This document shows positions 18,158-28,180 of a stretch of DNA of 64,000 nt, piece by piece; the first letter of the stretch is position 1, and each line of letters opens with the position of its first letter. The DNA comes from Woeseiaceae bacterium (GTDB lineage: Bacteria > Pseudomonadota > Gammaproteobacteria > Steroidobacterales > Woeseiaceae): assembly GCA_013042375.1 (NCBI GenBank), contig JABDQH010000094.1, forward strand, positions 19,573 through 83,572. The letters run 5' to 3'. A program made the position numbers and the translations under genes. The notes below the pieces were generated by a model. It was not told where the DNA came from and ran no database searches. It worked only from the letters and a program-made list of their open reading frames with translations.

Positions 18158-19057
18158 ATGGACGATGCCGGCTGGACAGGCCGCTTCATCCGGCACCTCG
18201 AATTCGAGCGCCGGCTATCACCGCTGACCTGCGCGAATTATCGTCGCGACCTCGAAGCACTGGCCGCATACCTCGCACAGCAGGACGTCGCCGACTGGGC
18301 ACAAGTCGACGGCGAGCACATTCGCGCATTTTCGGCCGCGTGCTTTCGCAAGGGCCTCAGCGCGCGCAGCATCCAGCGACGCCTGTCCGCCGCGCGGACC
18401 TTCTACCGCTACCTGATTCGCGAGAAGGAAGTCGGGAAGAACCCGATCGCGTCCGTGTCGGCGCCGAAGGCGAAAAAGCGCCTGCCCGGCAACCTCGACG
18501 CCGATCGCATGGCGCACCTTCTCAATATCCCGGGCGAGGGGGCCCTCGTCGACCGCGACCGGTCGATGCTCGAGCTGCTGTACTCATCGGGCCTGCGTCT
18601 CGCCGAACTTGTCAGCCTCGACCTCGACGACATCGATGCGCAGGATGCCACCGTGCGCGTGACCGGCAAGGGCAGCAAGGAACGCGTCGTTCCCGTCGGG
18701 CGTCACGCGCTCGCGGCGCTCAGGCGGTGGCGCTCGACGCGCGGCGACCTGGCCAACGCCGGCGAAAAGGCGCTGTTCGTCAGCAATCGCGGCAAGCGCA
18801 TCAGCCCGCGCGCCGTACAGGCACGCGTCAAGCACTGGGCCAAGCGCCAGGGCATCGACACCAATGTCTACCCGCACCTGTTCCGCCATTCCTTCGCCAC
18901 CCATGTGCTGGAGTCGAGCCATGACCTGCGCGGGGTCCAGGAACTGCTGGGCCATGCCAACATCGCGACGACCCAGGTGTACACGCACCTTGATTTCCAG
19001 CATCTCGCCCAGATTTACGACCAGACACATCCGCGGGCACGCCGTAAGGACAAGTAA
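18158..19057 (+). CDS. xerC: Tyrosine recombinase XerC
   Basis: 299 residues with an N-terminal SAM-like core-binding domain (residues 1-90) and a catalytic domain with Arg (SSGLRLAEL), Lys (TGKGSKER), HxxR ([10 protein letters not shown]), LGH and Tyr (TTQVYTHLD). With XerD it resolves chromosome dimers at dif during division. Family members can also serve integrative elements, but the context is the normal housekeeping xerC locus. It is followed by hslV with one shared base. Confidence 0.96.
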   Translation: MDDAGWTGRFIRHLEFERRLSPLTCANYRRDLEALAAYLAQQDVADWAQVDGEHIRAFSAACFRKGLSARSIQRRLSAARTFYRYLIREKEVGKNPIASVSAPKAKKRLPGNLDADRMAHLLNIPGEGALVDRDRSMLELLYSSGLRLAELVSLDLDDIDAQDATVRVTGKGSKERVVPVGRHALAALRRWRSTRGDLANAGEKALFVSNRGKRISPRAVQARVKHWAKRQGIDTNVYPHLFRHSFATHVLESSHDLRGVQELLGHANIATTQVYTHLDFQHLAQIYDQTHPRARRKDK

Positions 19058-19587
19058 TGGAACAATTCAGAGGGACGACGATCGTCTCGGTCCGCCGGGG
19101 CGGCAAGGTCGCCATAGCCGGCGACGGCCAGGTCAGCTTCGGCGACACGGTTATGAAAGGCAACGCCCGCAAGGTGCGCCCGCTCGCCGGCGGCCGCGTC
19201 ATCGCCGGGTTCGCCGGTGGCACGGCCGACGCGTTCACGCTGTTCGAGCTGTTCGAGTCGAAGCTCGAGCAGTACGGCAACCTGACGCGCGCGGCCATCG
19301 AGCTGGCCAAGGACTGGCGCACCGACCGGCGCCTGCGCCGACTGGAGGCGCTGCTGTGTGTCGCCGATAAGGACAGCTCGTTCATCATCTCGGGTAACGG
19401 CGACGTCATCGAACCGGAAAACGACCTGATGGCGATCGGTTCGGGCGGACCCTACGCGCAGGCCGCCGCGCTGGCGCTCATTCAGAATACCGACCTCGGC
19501 GCACGCGATGTCGCCGAGCGAGCGCTGCAGATTGCCGGCGACATCTGCGTCTATACCAACCAGCAGATCACGATAGAAGAACTCTGA
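19057..19587 (+). CDS. hslV: HslV peptidase subunit of the HslUV protease
   Basis: 176 residues. Catalytic N-terminal Thr is Thr7 after a MEQFRG leader ([16 protein letters not shown]), implying removal of six residues. [14 protein letters not shown] and [14 protein letters not shown] are family motifs. It forms a dodecamer capped by HslU and degrades misfolded proteins. Heat-shock control by RpoH (also in this window) is expected. Confidence 0.97.
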   Translation: MEQFRGTTIVSVRRGGKVAIAGDGQVSFGDTVMKGNARKVRPLAGGRVIAGFAGGTADAFTLFELFESKLEQYGNLTRAAIELAKDWRTDRRLRRLEALLCVADKDSSFIISGNGDVIEPENDLMAIGSGGPYAQAAALALIQNTDLGARDVAERALQIAGDICVYTNQQITIEEL

Positions 19588-20885
19588 TGTCACAGATGAC
19601 CCCTCGCGAAATCGTCCAGGAACTGGACAAACACATTATTGGCCAGGACGAGGCCAAGCGAGCCGTCGCGATCGCCTTACGCAACCGCTGGCGGCGCGTG
19701 CAGGTCGACGAGCCGCTGCGCAGCGAGATCACGCCGAAGAACATTCTCATGATCGGCCCGACGGGCGTCGGCAAGACCGAAATCTCGCGACGCCTGGCGC
19801 GGCTTGCCAAGGCGCCGTTCATCAAGGTCGAGGCAACCAAGTTCACCGAGGTCGGTTACGTCGGGCGCGAGGTCGACAGCATCATCCGCGACCTCGTCGA
19901 CGTCGCGGTCAAGATGACGCGCGAAGATGCCATGTCGAAGGTTCGCTATCGCGCCGAGGACGCGGCCGAGGAACGCATACTTGACGCGCTGGCCCCGCAA
20001 CCGGCCAGCGACGATACGCGCCAGAAGTTTCGTAAGCTCCTGCGCGAGGGCAAGCTCGACGAAAAGGAAATCGAGATCCAGATCCAGTCGGTTCCGGTCG
20101 GTGTCGAAATCATGGCGCCGCCCGGCATGGAAGAGATGACGAGCCAGCTGCAGGGCATGTTCGCCAATCTCGGCGGCAACCGGCCGCAGGCGCGCAAGCT
20201 CAAGATCCGCGATGCGTTCCGGCACCTGACCGACGAGGAGGCGTCCAAACTCGTCGACGAGGAGGAGCTGAAATCGCGGGCGCTCGAGGCCGTCGAACAG
20301 CACGGCATCGTCTTCCTCGACGAAATCGACAAGGTCGCGAGGCGCTCGGATACGCAGGGCGCCGACGTGTCGCGCGAAGGCGTACAGCGCGACCTGCTGC
20401 CGCTCGTCGAGGGCTCGACGGTCAACACCAAGTACGGGATGGTCAAAACAGACCACATCCTGTTCATCGCATCGGGCGCATTCAATATCGCCAAGCCCTC
20501 GGACCTCGTCCCGGAGCTGCAGGGCCGTTTCCCGATTCGTGTCGAGCTCAAGTCGCTGACGACCGAGGACTTCGTGCGCATCCTGACCGAGCCCGACGCA
20601 TCGCTGACGGCACAGTACGGCGCCCTGCTCAACACCGAGGAAGTCACGCTCGAGTTCGAAGAAAGCGGCGTGCGCCGTATCGCCGAGGTCGCCTACCAGG
20701 TCAATGAGAACACCGAGAACATCGGCGCACGGCGCCTGCACACGGTGATGGAGCGACTCCTCGAGACCGTTTCTTTCGAGGCATCGGACAAAAGCGGCAC
20801 GCAACTGACGATCGATGCTTCTTACGTCGACGACCATCTTGCAGAACTCTCGCGCGACGAGGACCTGAGCCGGTATATCCTCTAG
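19587..20885 (+). CDS. hslU: HslU ATPase/unfoldase subunit
   Basis: 432 residues, typical length. Walker [10 protein letters not shown], Walker [10 protein letters not shown], an intermediate domain (about 110-230), and the C-terminal tail DLSRYIL that docks into HslV. ATG overlaps the hslV TGA, so the two are translationally coupled. Confidence 0.97.
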   Translation: MSQMTPREIVQELDKHIIGQDEAKRAVAIALRNRWRRVQVDEPLRSEITPKNILMIGPTGVGKTEISRRLARLAKAPFIKVEATKFTEVGYVGREVDSIIRDLVDVAVKMTREDAMSKVRYRAEDAAEERILDALAPQPASDDTRQKFRKLLREGKLDEKEIEIQIQSVPVGVEIMAPPGMEEMTSQLQGMFANLGGNRPQARKLKIRDAFRHLTDEEASKLVDEEELKSRALEAVEQHGIVFLDEIDKVARRSDTQGADVSREGVQRDLLPLVEGSTVNTKYGMVKTDHILFIASGAFNIAKPSDLVPELQGRFPIRVELKSLTTEDFVRILTEPDASLTAQYGALLNTEEVTLEFEESGVRRIAEVAYQVNENTENIGARRLHTVMERLLETVSFEASDKSGTQLTIDASYVDDHLAELSRDEDLSRYIL

Positions 20886-20895
20886 AATACCGGCC

Positions 20896-21651
20896 ATGGC
20901 CGAGCAGGATCCCGACAAGCCGACGCATTTTGGTTACCGTAACGTAGAGTCGACCGAGAAGGCCGGTCTCGTGCGCGGCGTTTTCGACTCGGTCGCAACC
21001 CGCTACGATCTCATGAACGACCTGATGTCGGCCGGGCTGCACCGCCTGTGGAAACGCTACACGATCGGCCAGGCTGCAGTACGGCCGGGCGACGTCGTGC
21101 TCGACCTGGCCGGCGGCACGGGCGACCTCGCGCGCGCGTTTGCATCGAGGGTCGGCCCGGAAGGCCATGTCGTACTCGCCGATATCAATGCCGCGATGCT
21201 CGAGCAGGGCCGCAAACGGCTCGTCGATGCCGGCGTCGCCGGCAACGTGACCATCGCCCAGGTCGATGCGCAGAACCTGCCGTTCGCCGACGGCAGCTTC
21301 GATTGCATCACGATCGCTTTCGGCCTCAGGAATGTCACCGACAAGGACGCCGCGCTGCGCTCGATGTACGGCACCCTGAAGCCGGGCGGCAAATCGATGA
21401 TCCTCGAGTTCTCGCGCCCCGCGCAGGCGATCAAGCCGGCCTATGACCTGTACTCGTTCAAGGTGCTGCCGGCGCTCGGCAGGCTGGTCGCGAACGATAC
21501 GGAAAGCTACCAGTACCTGGCCGAGTCGATCCGCATGCACCCCGACCAGGCGACGCTGCAGTCGATGATGGAGGACGCGGGTTTCGAGCGCTGCCGTTAC
21601 CACAACCTCGCGGCCGGCATCGTCGCCCTGCACATCGGCTACCGGGTCTGA
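20896..21651 (+). CDS. ubiE: Ubiquinone/menaquinone C-methyltransferase UbiE
   Basis: 251 residues with the UbiE signature [25 protein letters not shown], an SAM-binding [11 protein letters not shown] motif and [14 protein letters not shown]. It methylates 2-polyprenyl-6-methoxy-benzoquinol. It is first in the ubiE-ubiJ-ubiB run. Confidence 0.97.
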   Translation: MAEQDPDKPTHFGYRNVESTEKAGLVRGVFDSVATRYDLMNDLMSAGLHRLWKRYTIGQAAVRPGDVVLDLAGGTGDLARAFASRVGPEGHVVLADINAAMLEQGRKRLVDAGVAGNVTIAQVDAQNLPFADGSFDCITIAFGLRNVTDKDAALRSMYGTLKPGGKSMILEFSRPAQAIKPAYDLYSFKVLPALGRLVANDTESYQYLAESIRMHPDQATLQSMMEDAGFERCRYHNLAAGIVALHIGYRV

Positions 21652-21656
21652 CGGCA

Positions 21657-22262
21657 GTGTCCCCGCTCGAAGCCGCACTGCGACCGCTCGCGCGCGTCCT
21701 CAATCGCAATATTCGCGAGACGACGCCCGCGCGCGAGTTGTGCGAGAAGCTCGACGGCGCAGCGATCGCGGTGCGCGTGCGCAACACGGGTCTCGTCACC
21801 TGGTTCGTCGTTCACGACGAGGTGCTCGAACTCGTGACCGACTACGACGGCGAACCCGATGTCGTCATCACGGGCTCGCTCCTGACGCTGGCCCGCATGG
21901 GGTTTGCATCGGGCCTCGAGGACCTGCGCGACGGCTCGCTCGAACTGACAGGCGATGCACATACGGCCGAACGCCTGCAGCGTCTGCTCGCCCTGGCGAA
22001 GCCGGACGTCGAGGAAGAACTCTCGGGTGTCGTCGGCGACGCGGCAGCACATCGCGTCGGCAGCGTCGCGCGCGGCGTCGGCCAATGGGCGCGCGATACG
22101 CGCGCGACGATGGGCGCCAACATCCGCGAGTACCTGCAGGAAGAAAGCCGCGGCGCGCCGAGCCGCTACGAGGTCGAACGTTTCGGTGCCGAGGTCGGCA
22201 CGCTGCGCGATGACGTCGAGCGCCTTGCGGCGCGCATCGACCGGCTGCAGGAGCGCGACTGA
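21657..22262 (+). CDS. ubiJ: Ubiquinone biosynthesis protein UbiJ (SCP2-domain)
   Basis: 201 residues from a GTG start 6 bases after ubiE. N-terminal SCP2 lipid-binding domain (FVVHDEVLELVTDYDGEPDVVITGSLLTL) and a C-terminal coiled coil (DDVERLAARIDRLQERD) that should pair with UbiK. It scaffolds the soluble ubiquinone synthesis complex. Confidence 0.92.
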   Translation: MSPLEAALRPLARVLNRNIRETTPARELCEKLDGAAIAVRVRNTGLVTWFVVHDEVLELVTDYDGEPDVVITGSLLTLARMGFASGLEDLRDGSLELTGDAHTAERLQRLLALAKPDVEEELSGVVGDAAAHRVGSVARGVGQWARDTRATMGANIREYLQEESRGAPSRYEVERFGAEVGTLRDDVERLAARIDRLQERD

Positions 22263-22263
22263 C

Positions 22264-23892
22264 ATGGCTCGGCACCGCACGCTGTTCCGCATGCTCGCGA
22301 TCCAGCGCGTGCTCGTGAAGTACGGGCTCGACGACATCATCAAGGAAACGCACCTGTGGCGGCCGCTGCGTTTTCTTTTCTACCTCGCGCCTCGCGGCCG
22401 CGATCGCGAGGCACCGGTCGGCGAGCGCATTCGTCTCGCCCTCGAGGAACTCGGCCCGATATTCGTCAAGTTCGGCCAGGCGATCTCGACCCGCCGCGAC
22501 CTGCTGCCGCCCGACATCGCCGACGAACTCGCCAAACTGCAGGACGCCGTACCGCCATTTCCCGCCAAGCAGGCCATCGCGATCATCGAGGGCGCCTACG
22601 GCGAGCCCGTCACCTCGGTTTTCGAGCGCTTCGACGAGGAACCGCTCGCCGCTGCATCGATCGCGCAGGTGCACACGGCCAGGCTCAAGGCGGGCACCGA
22701 GGTCATCGTCAAGGTCCTGCGGCCTGGCGTGGAGGAACAGATCGATCGCGACCTCGCGGTGCTGCGCACGGTGGCCGGTCTCGCCGCGCGTTACTGGGAG
22801 CACGGCAAGCGCCTGAAACCGCTCGAGGTCGTCGACGAGTACGAACACACGGTCCTCGACGAGCTCGACCTGATGCGCGAGGCCGCGAACACGGCGCAGC
22901 TCAAGCGCAACTTCCAGGGCTCGGAAATGCTGTACGTGCCCGAGGTCTACTGGGACTACTGTCGCCCCGAAGTGCTCGTCCAGGAACGCATCTACGGCAC
23001 GCCGATCAGTGACATCGAGGCGCTGCGCGCTGCCGGGACCAATATCCAGGTGCTCGCCGAGAACGGCGTCGAGATCTTCTTCACGCAGGTATTTCGCCAC
23101 AACTTTTTTCACGCGGACATGCACCCGGGCAACATCTTTGTCATTCACACGGACCCGGAACGCCCGAAATACGCCGCCGTCGATTTCGGCATCGTGGGCA
23201 CGCTGAGTCCCGAGGACCAGCGCTACCTGGCCGAGAACTTCCTCGCGTTCTTCGATCGCGACTACCACCGCATTGCGAAGCTGCATATTGATTCGGGCTG
23301 GGTGCCGCCCGGCACGCGCGTCGACCAGCTCGAGTCGGCCGTGCGCACGGTCTGCGATCCGATCTTCTCGAAGCCGCTGGCAGAGATCTCGTTCGCGCAG
23401 GTGCTGATGCGCCTGTTCCGGGTCGCGCAGCGCTTCGACGTCGAGATCCAGCCGCAGATGATCCTGCTGCACAAGACACTGTTCAACATCGAGGGCCTCG
23501 GCCGCCAGCTCTACCCGCAGCTCGACCTGTGGAAGACCGCGCACCCGGTATTGAGGCGCTGGATGGACGAGCAGGTCGGCGGGCGCGCGATGCTGCGCGA
23601 CGTGCGCGCGAACCTGCCGCAGGTACGCGACGCCCTGCGCGAACTGCCGACGATCCTGCACCATCTCGGCGAGCAGGCCGCCGAGGGCCGTATCCGCTTC
23701 AACCTGCAGTCACCCGAACTCAGGGCCATCCGGGAACAGCTCGACACGCAGCGCCGCCAGCGTTACTGGCTGACCGCGGCGGCGACCGCGATTATTGCCG
23801 GCACTGTCGTCATCACGTTCGGGTCGCTGCCGTGGCTGGGCTGGGCCCTGCTCGGCGGCGGCGGTGTCGCGGCCTGGGTCGCCCGGCCCTGA
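22264..23892 (+). CDS. ubiB: UbiB atypical kinase/ATPase for ubiquinone synthesis
   Basis: 542 residues from ATG 22264 (MARHRTLFRML); the track begins far upstream in the ubiJ frame-shadow. Motifs: KxGQ loop KFGQAISTRRDLLP, Ala-rich ASIAQVHTA, catalytic FFHADMHPGN and AVDFGIVG, and two C-terminal membrane helices. UbiB's ATPase activity probably extracts lipophilic ubiquinone intermediates from the membrane. Confidence 0.96.
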   Translation: MARHRTLFRMLAIQRVLVKYGLDDIIKETHLWRPLRFLFYLAPRGRDREAPVGERIRLALEELGPIFVKFGQAISTRRDLLPPDIADELAKLQDAVPPFPAKQAIAIIEGAYGEPVTSVFERFDEEPLAAASIAQVHTARLKAGTEVIVKVLRPGVEEQIDRDLAVLRTVAGLAARYWEHGKRLKPLEVVDEYEHTVLDELDLMREAANTAQLKRNFQGSEMLYVPEVYWDYCRPEVLVQERIYGTPISDIEALRAAGTNIQVLAENGVEIFFTQVFRHNFFHADMHPGNIFVIHTDPERPKYAAVDFGIVGTLSPEDQRYLAENFLAFFDRDYHRIAKLHIDSGWVPPGTRVDQLESAVRTVCDPIFSKPLAEISFAQVLMRLFRVAQRFDVEIQPQMILLHKTLFNIEGLGRQLYPQLDLWKTAHPVLRRWMDEQVGGRAMLRDVRANLPQVRDALRELPTILHHLGEQAAEGRIRFNLQSPELRAIREQLDTQRRQRYWLTAAATAIIAGTVVITFGSLPWLGWALLGGGGVAAWVARP

Positions 23893-23895
23893 CGC

Positions 23896-24612
23896 CTAAT
23901 CGAGCACGAAGCTGACCTCACGCCCTGTCTCGGATATGCCGGAAATGCTGTAGCCGAGGTCGCGCAGGTTCGCGATGCTCTCTAGCGTTCTGCGCTTGCC
24001 GATACCGGGAAACCGATGGTGGAACTCGACCAGCAGCTGTCTGGGCAGTGCCCCGTCGCGACGCAGGCTTGCCAGGATCTCGTACTCGGCGCCTTCGACA
24101 TCTATCTTCAGAAGATCGACGCGCTCGTGACCCAGCTTTCGCATCACCGTCTCGATCGTATAGGCCGGCGCGTCGATGAAATCGCCGACATCGCCGGCCG
24201 CTTCATCGGCCGTCCACATGACCGCCGAGCGCTTGCCGCGCTCGCTGACGCGCCGATAGAGGCGCAGGGTGCCGTCGGCACCCGCGGCCGCCCACGGGTG
24301 GAACACGAACCGATCGGGCAATGCCTGCTGTTCGACCCAGTCCCTGGCGAACGGGGTCGGGTCGAACGCGTGCACGGTCACATTGTGATCATCGATCAGG
24401 CCGAGATCGAAGTCGATGAGATCGCCGACGCCCACGGAATAGACGATGGCATCGCTGTCGAGCAGCTCGGAAATGTACTTCCAGCTGTCGCGCTGGCGCA
24501 GATCGAAGTCAACTTCGCGCCGCAGCCACAACTCCTTGCCGGAGATTCTCTTCAGGAACAGCTTCGCTGGCCAGAACCAGGGCTGGCGCTTCATCCATCC
24601 GGACGTTCTCAA
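23896..24612 (-). CDS. FkbM-family SAM-dependent methyltransferase
   Basis: 238 residues. VYSVGVGDLIDFDLGLID is the SAM-binding glycine region and VDLLKIDVEGAEYEILASL is the FkbM signature. TTG 24612 is supported by AAGGAGG 8 bases upstream; ATG 24594 is the alternative. Family members methylate sugars, lipids or other surface metabolites; the substrate here is unknown. It is divergent from the CDP-alcohol phosphatidyltransferase and convergent with ubiB. Confidence 0.8.
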   Translation of the reverse strand: MRTSGWMKRQPWFWPAKLFLKRISGKELWLRREVDFDLRQRDSWKYISELLDSDAIVYSVGVGDLIDFDLGLIDDHNVTVHAFDPTPFARDWVEQQALPDRFVFHPWAAAGADGTLRLYRRVSERGKRSAVMWTADEAAGDVGDFIDAPAYTIETVMRKLGHERVDLLKIDVEGAEYEILASLRRDGALPRQLLVEFHHRFPGIGKRRTLESIANLRDLGYSISGISETGREVSFVLD

Positions 24613-24678
24613 TGGTAACCCCTCCTTGCGGATATCCGATTATACGATTGCCCGGCGTTCAGGTACCCTCGATCGTCG

Positions 24679-25230
24679 ATGGACAAGGCAACCGCGAGGA
24701 CCATTGCCGATGCGCTCACGTGGGCACGCGTCTGGAGCGCGATACCGATCACGATTTGCGCACTCTACGATCTCAGGTGGTGGGTGTTCGGGCTGTATGT
24801 CGCCGCTGCGATCAGCGACAACCTCGACGGCCGCTTCGCCCGCATCGGTGACCCGCCCAAGAGCGACGTCGACCTCGACGGACACGCCGACACGCTCATC
24901 GGCGTCATGACGCTTGTCTGGATCTGGATGCTGATTCCCGGTTTCTGGGAAAAGTACTGGCTGCCCTACCTCCCGGTCCTGTTCGGCGTCCAGTCCTGGC
25001 TGTGGTTGACCGAGCACCGCTACCCGGCGCTCGGCACACCGCACTTCCAGGTCGGCCGCTACATGATGGCGCTGTTCTTCTGTCTCTTACCCGTGCTCAT
25101 CGCGTTCGGCGACGTCGAGTGGTTCGTCCACGCGGTCCTCATCGGGTCCATCACTGGCAAGCTGCGCACGGTCTGGTATTACGTGACAACCGACAAAACC
25201 GCGCTCGCAAAACAGGCGGAAACGAAATGA
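24679..25230 (+). CDS. CDP-alcohol phosphatidyltransferase family protein (divergent)
   Basis: 183 residues with about five or six membrane helices. The active-site stretch reads DNLDGRFAR-x7-DVDLDGHAD: all four metal-binding Asp are in place, but the usual Gly before the third Asp is Asp and the spacing after AR is one shorter. Such enzymes join an alcohol to a CDP-activated lipid. The stop overlaps the ATG of an acyltransferase gene (ATGA), so the pair probably makes or remodels a membrane lipid. The product is unknown. Confidence 0.75.
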   Translation: MDKATARTIADALTWARVWSAIPITICALYDLRWWVFGLYVAAAISDNLDGRFARIGDPPKSDVDLDGHADTLIGVMTLVWIWMLIPGFWEKYWLPYLPVLFGVQSWLWLTEHRYPALGTPHFQVGRYMMALFFCLLPVLIAFGDVEWFVHAVLIGSITGKLRTVWYYVTTDKTALAKQAETK

Positions 25231-25790
25231 AAGCATGGCTCGGACGATTCGTTCTCAGGCTCGGCGGTTGGGAGCCCGTCGGCGGCATCCCCGACGACCC
25301 CGAAGCCGTGATCATCGCGGCGCCACACACGTCCAACTGGGATGCCCTCTGGGCGATTGCCTACAAGCTCGCGGTCGGGCTCGACGTGAAATGGTTTGCC
25401 AAGCACTCGGCGTTCTGGTTCCCGCTCGGCAACCTCCTGCGCGCCTTCGGCGCGATCGACCTCAACCGCGAAAAGGCCGGCACGGCCGTCGAGGAGGCTA
25501 TCCGGTTGTTCGATGAAAAGGATTCGTTTTACTTCGCGCTGGCCCCCGAAGGGACGCGCACGAAGATGCCCGGCTGGAAGACCGGCTTCTACCGCATCGC
25601 CACGGGGGCAACCGTGCCGGTCTATCTCGGCTTTCTCGATTTCGGGAAACGGCAGATCGGCATCGGCCCCGCGATTCACCTGAGCGGCGACCCCGAGGCC
25701 GACCTGGCCGTCATCCGTAACTTCTACGAAGGCATCGAAGGGCGCTGGCCCGAGAAGGCCAGCCCCATCGAATTTCCCGATTACTCGTAG
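25227..25790 (+). CDS. Small PlsC-like lysophospholipid acyltransferase
   Basis: 187 residues from ATG 25227 (MKAWLGRFVLRLGGW), coupled to the upstream gene. The HX4D motif is PHTSNWD and the glycerophosphate-binding motif is PEGTRTK, both required for acyl transfer. It is shorter than PlsC (about 245) and lacks clear membrane helices beyond an N-terminal amphipathic stretch. It resembles the group often described as glycerol acyltransferases of unknown substrate. The last 10 bases overlap the convergent TonB-receptor gene. Confidence 0.82.
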   Translation: MKAWLGRFVLRLGGWEPVGGIPDDPEAVIIAAPHTSNWDALWAIAYKLAVGLDVKWFAKHSAFWFPLGNLLRAFGAIDLNREKAGTAVEEAIRLFDEKDSFYFALAPEGTRTKMPGWKTGFYRIATGATVPVYLGFLDFGKRQIGIGPAIHLSGDPEADLAVIRNFYEGIEGRWPEKASPIEFPDYS

Positions 25791-28102
25791 CTGTAGTTCA
25801 CCTCGAAGCCGATTATGCGGCCCTTCTTCATCGGGCCGGCCGTCCACAGGCCCGCGATCGAGGTCAGGTTGCCCCAGTTTGCTTCGTCCGTAAGGTTCTT
25901 GCCGTACAGCGATACCATCCAGCGATCGTCACCCGGGAACCAGTTGACGCTCGCGTTGGTGCGCTCCTGGTCGTCGAACAACTCGGTGTTCGAATCGTTA
26001 TACGGATGCCCTTCGCGGAAGCTGTGGTTCGCGGCTACGTTGACGAGTCCCTCGCCAACCGGTATGTCCCACAAAAAGCCGAGGCTGTAGTTGGTCGGCG
26101 CAAGACGCGGCAGCTCGTCACCGATGACCACCTCATCGGGGTCGATCGCGCCGGCGGCCCGCAAGGCACTCTCCAGTGCCGGCACGAACGGGTCGAGGCT
26201 GTCGTACTCGCCGTCCTGCCAGCCGAACGAGGCCGTGATCGAGAAGTTGTCGGTCAGGAGCGCGGCGAAGTCGGCCTCGACACCTGTGATCGTCACGTCA
26301 CCGGCGTTGATCGTCGCCTGCAGCACGATGACCTGCTGGTCGCCAATGTTCAGCTCTCGCTGCATGTCCTTGATGTCGTTGTGGTACGCAGCGACATTGA
26401 GACGCATCTTGCCGTCATTGAACTCGGTCTTGAGACCGATCTCGATCGTGTTGCTTTCCTCTTCCCTGGTCGGTCCCGGCGGGATGAACTGGGGCTTCGC
26501 ATTACGGAAGTTGACGCCTCCCGAGCGGAACCCTTTCGACCAGTAGCCGTAAATACGAGTGTCGTCGCTGAGGTGGTACATCGCGCCGAGGCGCGGCGTA
26601 ATGTTCTGCCAGTCGTCCTTGACGTCCACGAATGAGCAATCGAAAGTCTCGTTATCCGTGCACACGCCAGGGCCTTCGATTTCCGGCGTGCCGGGATCGT
26701 CGGGCGTGCTGTCGATGATCGACGCGGTCTTCTCCTCGTCCGTGTAGCGCAGTCCGGCCGTCAGCGTCAGCCTGTCGCTGATATGGAAATCGTTGGTCCA
26801 GAATATGCCGAGGTTCTTCGAGAACATGTCACCGCCGAGTGCGGCCTGCAGGTTAATGCCGAATGGCGCCGGCCCGAGCGGTGGCGGCAACCAGATGTAG
26901 CGCGCTTCCCGATACTCGATGTCCTGCTCGAAGTAATACAGGCCGATGGTCGCGTCCCAGTTCTCGCGCAGCGATCCCGACCAGCGCAGTTCGTTGCTGA
27001 TCTGGTCCTGCTCGGTATAACCCGGTGCCGCGAAGATCGGCAGGTCGGTACCGTCGATGTCCGCGGCCGAGTCCGCCTCAACCTCGCGAATACCGAAGAT
27101 GTTGGTCAGTGTGCCGTTACCCACCTCGGCGATCGACACCTCGAACATGATCTGCGTCCAGTCGAGCGACGTGAAGCCGGTTTCGTCGGACAGGGTCTCA
27201 AATTCCGGGACCGCACCGGCGCGTTGTGCCGTGACGTTCGACCATGCAGCGCCGTCACCGTCCATCTGGCCGCGTTCGACCATCAGCGTCCATTCGGAAT
27301 TGTCGCCCGGCGTAAACACGAGCGAAGGCCGAACCAGCAGCGTCTCCATGGCGCCGACCCGGCCGCCAGCAGCCGGGTTGATATAGAACGGCTGCAGCGG
27401 GCTCGGCGCCGTCGTGTTGATCGACTGGTAGTAGCCGCGATCGTCGTCGAAGAGAACGGCGAGCTTGCCGGCAAGCACGTCCTCCATGAGCGCGCCTTCG
27501 ACGGCGAAGGCCAGGCTGTTCTGGTTCTCGTCGGTGCCGCCGGCGCGCAGGCGCAGGCCGAACTCGCCGCTCGGACGCGCGTTGCGCAGCACCACGGCGC
27601 CGCCCGTTACGTTACGGCCGAACAGGAGGCCCTGCGGACCGCGCAGCACTTCCACGGACTCGAGATCGAAAGTGTCGATGACGACGCCATAGGTCGTACC
27701 CATGTAGAGACCGTCGACGAACACGCCGACCGTGGGATCTACCGACGGAATCGAGCTGTTGATGCCCTGGCCGCGAATCGAGAAGTTCTGCACGCCCGGG
27801 AACGTGCCGACCGACTCGAGCTGCACATTTGGCATCAGGTAACTGAGGTCGTCGATCTTCTTGACGAACATCGCCTCAATCTGCTGGGCGCCGAACGCGC
27901 TGACGGCGACGGGCACATCCTGCACAGTCTCGGCCGTGCTGCGTTTACGGGCCGTCGTGACGATCTCCTCGAGGAACACGCCTGCAGCACCTTCCTGGGC
28001 CATAGACGGACTCGTCGCGAACAGCGAGATGAGCGCCGTCGATGCGGCGGCCATGGCGGCGGCGCCCACACGGAACCGCCGGTCTTCAGTTTGACTAGAC
28101 AT
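25781..28102 (-). CDS. TonB-dependent outer-membrane receptor
   Basis: About 773 residues from ATG 28102 (MSSQTEDRRF), with a signal peptide ending SMAQ. The plug begins LEEIVTTARKR (TonB-box-like) and includes VEVLRGPQGLLFGRNVTGG; a 22-strand barrel ends with a C-terminal aromatic (NYSYE). It resembles the large receptor group common in marine Gammaproteobacteria and sphingomonads, with no identifiable substrate. No transport or degradation genes adjoin it. A Fur-like sequence lies just upstream, which suggests iron control. Confidence 0.93.
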   Translation of the reverse strand: MSSQTEDRRFRVGAAAMAAASTALISLFATSPSMAQEGAAGVFLEEIVTTARKRSTAETVQDVPVAVSAFGAQQIEAMFVKKIDDLSYLMPNVQLESVGTFPGVQNFSIRGQGINSSIPSVDPTVGVFVDGLYMGTTYGVVIDTFDLESVEVLRGPQGLLFGRNVTGGAVVLRNARPSGEFGLRLRAGGTDENQNSLAFAVEGALMEDVLAGKLAVLFDDDRGYYQSINTTAPSPLQPFYINPAAGGRVGAMETLLVRPSLVFTPGDNSEWTLMVERGQMDGDGAAWSNVTAQRAGAVPEFETLSDETGFTSLDWTQIMFEVSIAEVGNGTLTNIFGIREVEADSAADIDGTDLPIFAAPGYTEQDQISNELRWSGSLRENWDATIGLYYFEQDIEYREARYIWLPPPLGPAPFGINLQAALGGDMFSKNLGIFWTNDFHISDRLTLTAGLRYTDEEKTASIIDSTPDDPGTPEIEGPGVCTDNETFDCSFVDVKDDWQNITPRLGAMYHLSDDTRIYGYWSKGFRSGGVNFRNAKPQFIPPGPTREEESNTIEIGLKTEFNDGKMRLNVAAYHNDIKDMQRELNIGDQQVIVLQATINAGDVTITGVEADFAALLTDNFSITASFGWQDGEYDSLDPFVPALESALRAAGAIDPDEVVIGDELPRLAPTNYSLGFLWDIPVGEGLVNVAANHSFREGHPYNDSNTELFDDQERTNASVNWFPGDDRWMVSLYGKNLTDEANWGNLTSIAGLWTAGPMKKGRIIGFEVNYSYE

Positions 28103-28120
28103 GATTTCCCCCTGGTATCT

Positions 28121-28137
28121 CGAATGAGAATAATCAC
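28121..28137 (-). promoter_or_regulatory. Possible Fur box upstream of the TonB-dependent receptor
   Basis: The + strand reads CGAATGAGAATAATCAC, close to the left half and centre of the Pseudomonas-type Fur consensus AATGAGAATAATTATC. It lies 20-35 bases before the receptor start. The right half is weak. Confidence 0.35.
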
Positions 28138-28180
28138 AGCTTACTGTCACGCACGGCCAGTTTCCAATAGCATTCGCGGG

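Noticed and set aside
18158-19057. XerC-like recombinase as the integron integrase
   Set aside because: It lies in the conserved dapF-DUF484-xerC locus 39 kb from the array and lacks the extra integron-integrase helix region, as far as can be seen.
19677-20918. 413-residue minus-strand ORF opposite hslU
   Set aside because: Antisense shadow of a well-conserved gene.
21868-23664. 598-residue minus-strand ORF opposite ubiJ/ubiB
   Set aside because: Antisense shadow; the plus strand has complete UbiJ and UbiB motifs.
26783-28180. Long N-terminal extension of the trmB ORF
   Set aside because: It reads antisense to the TonB receptor; the conserved TrmB sequence starts at 28181.
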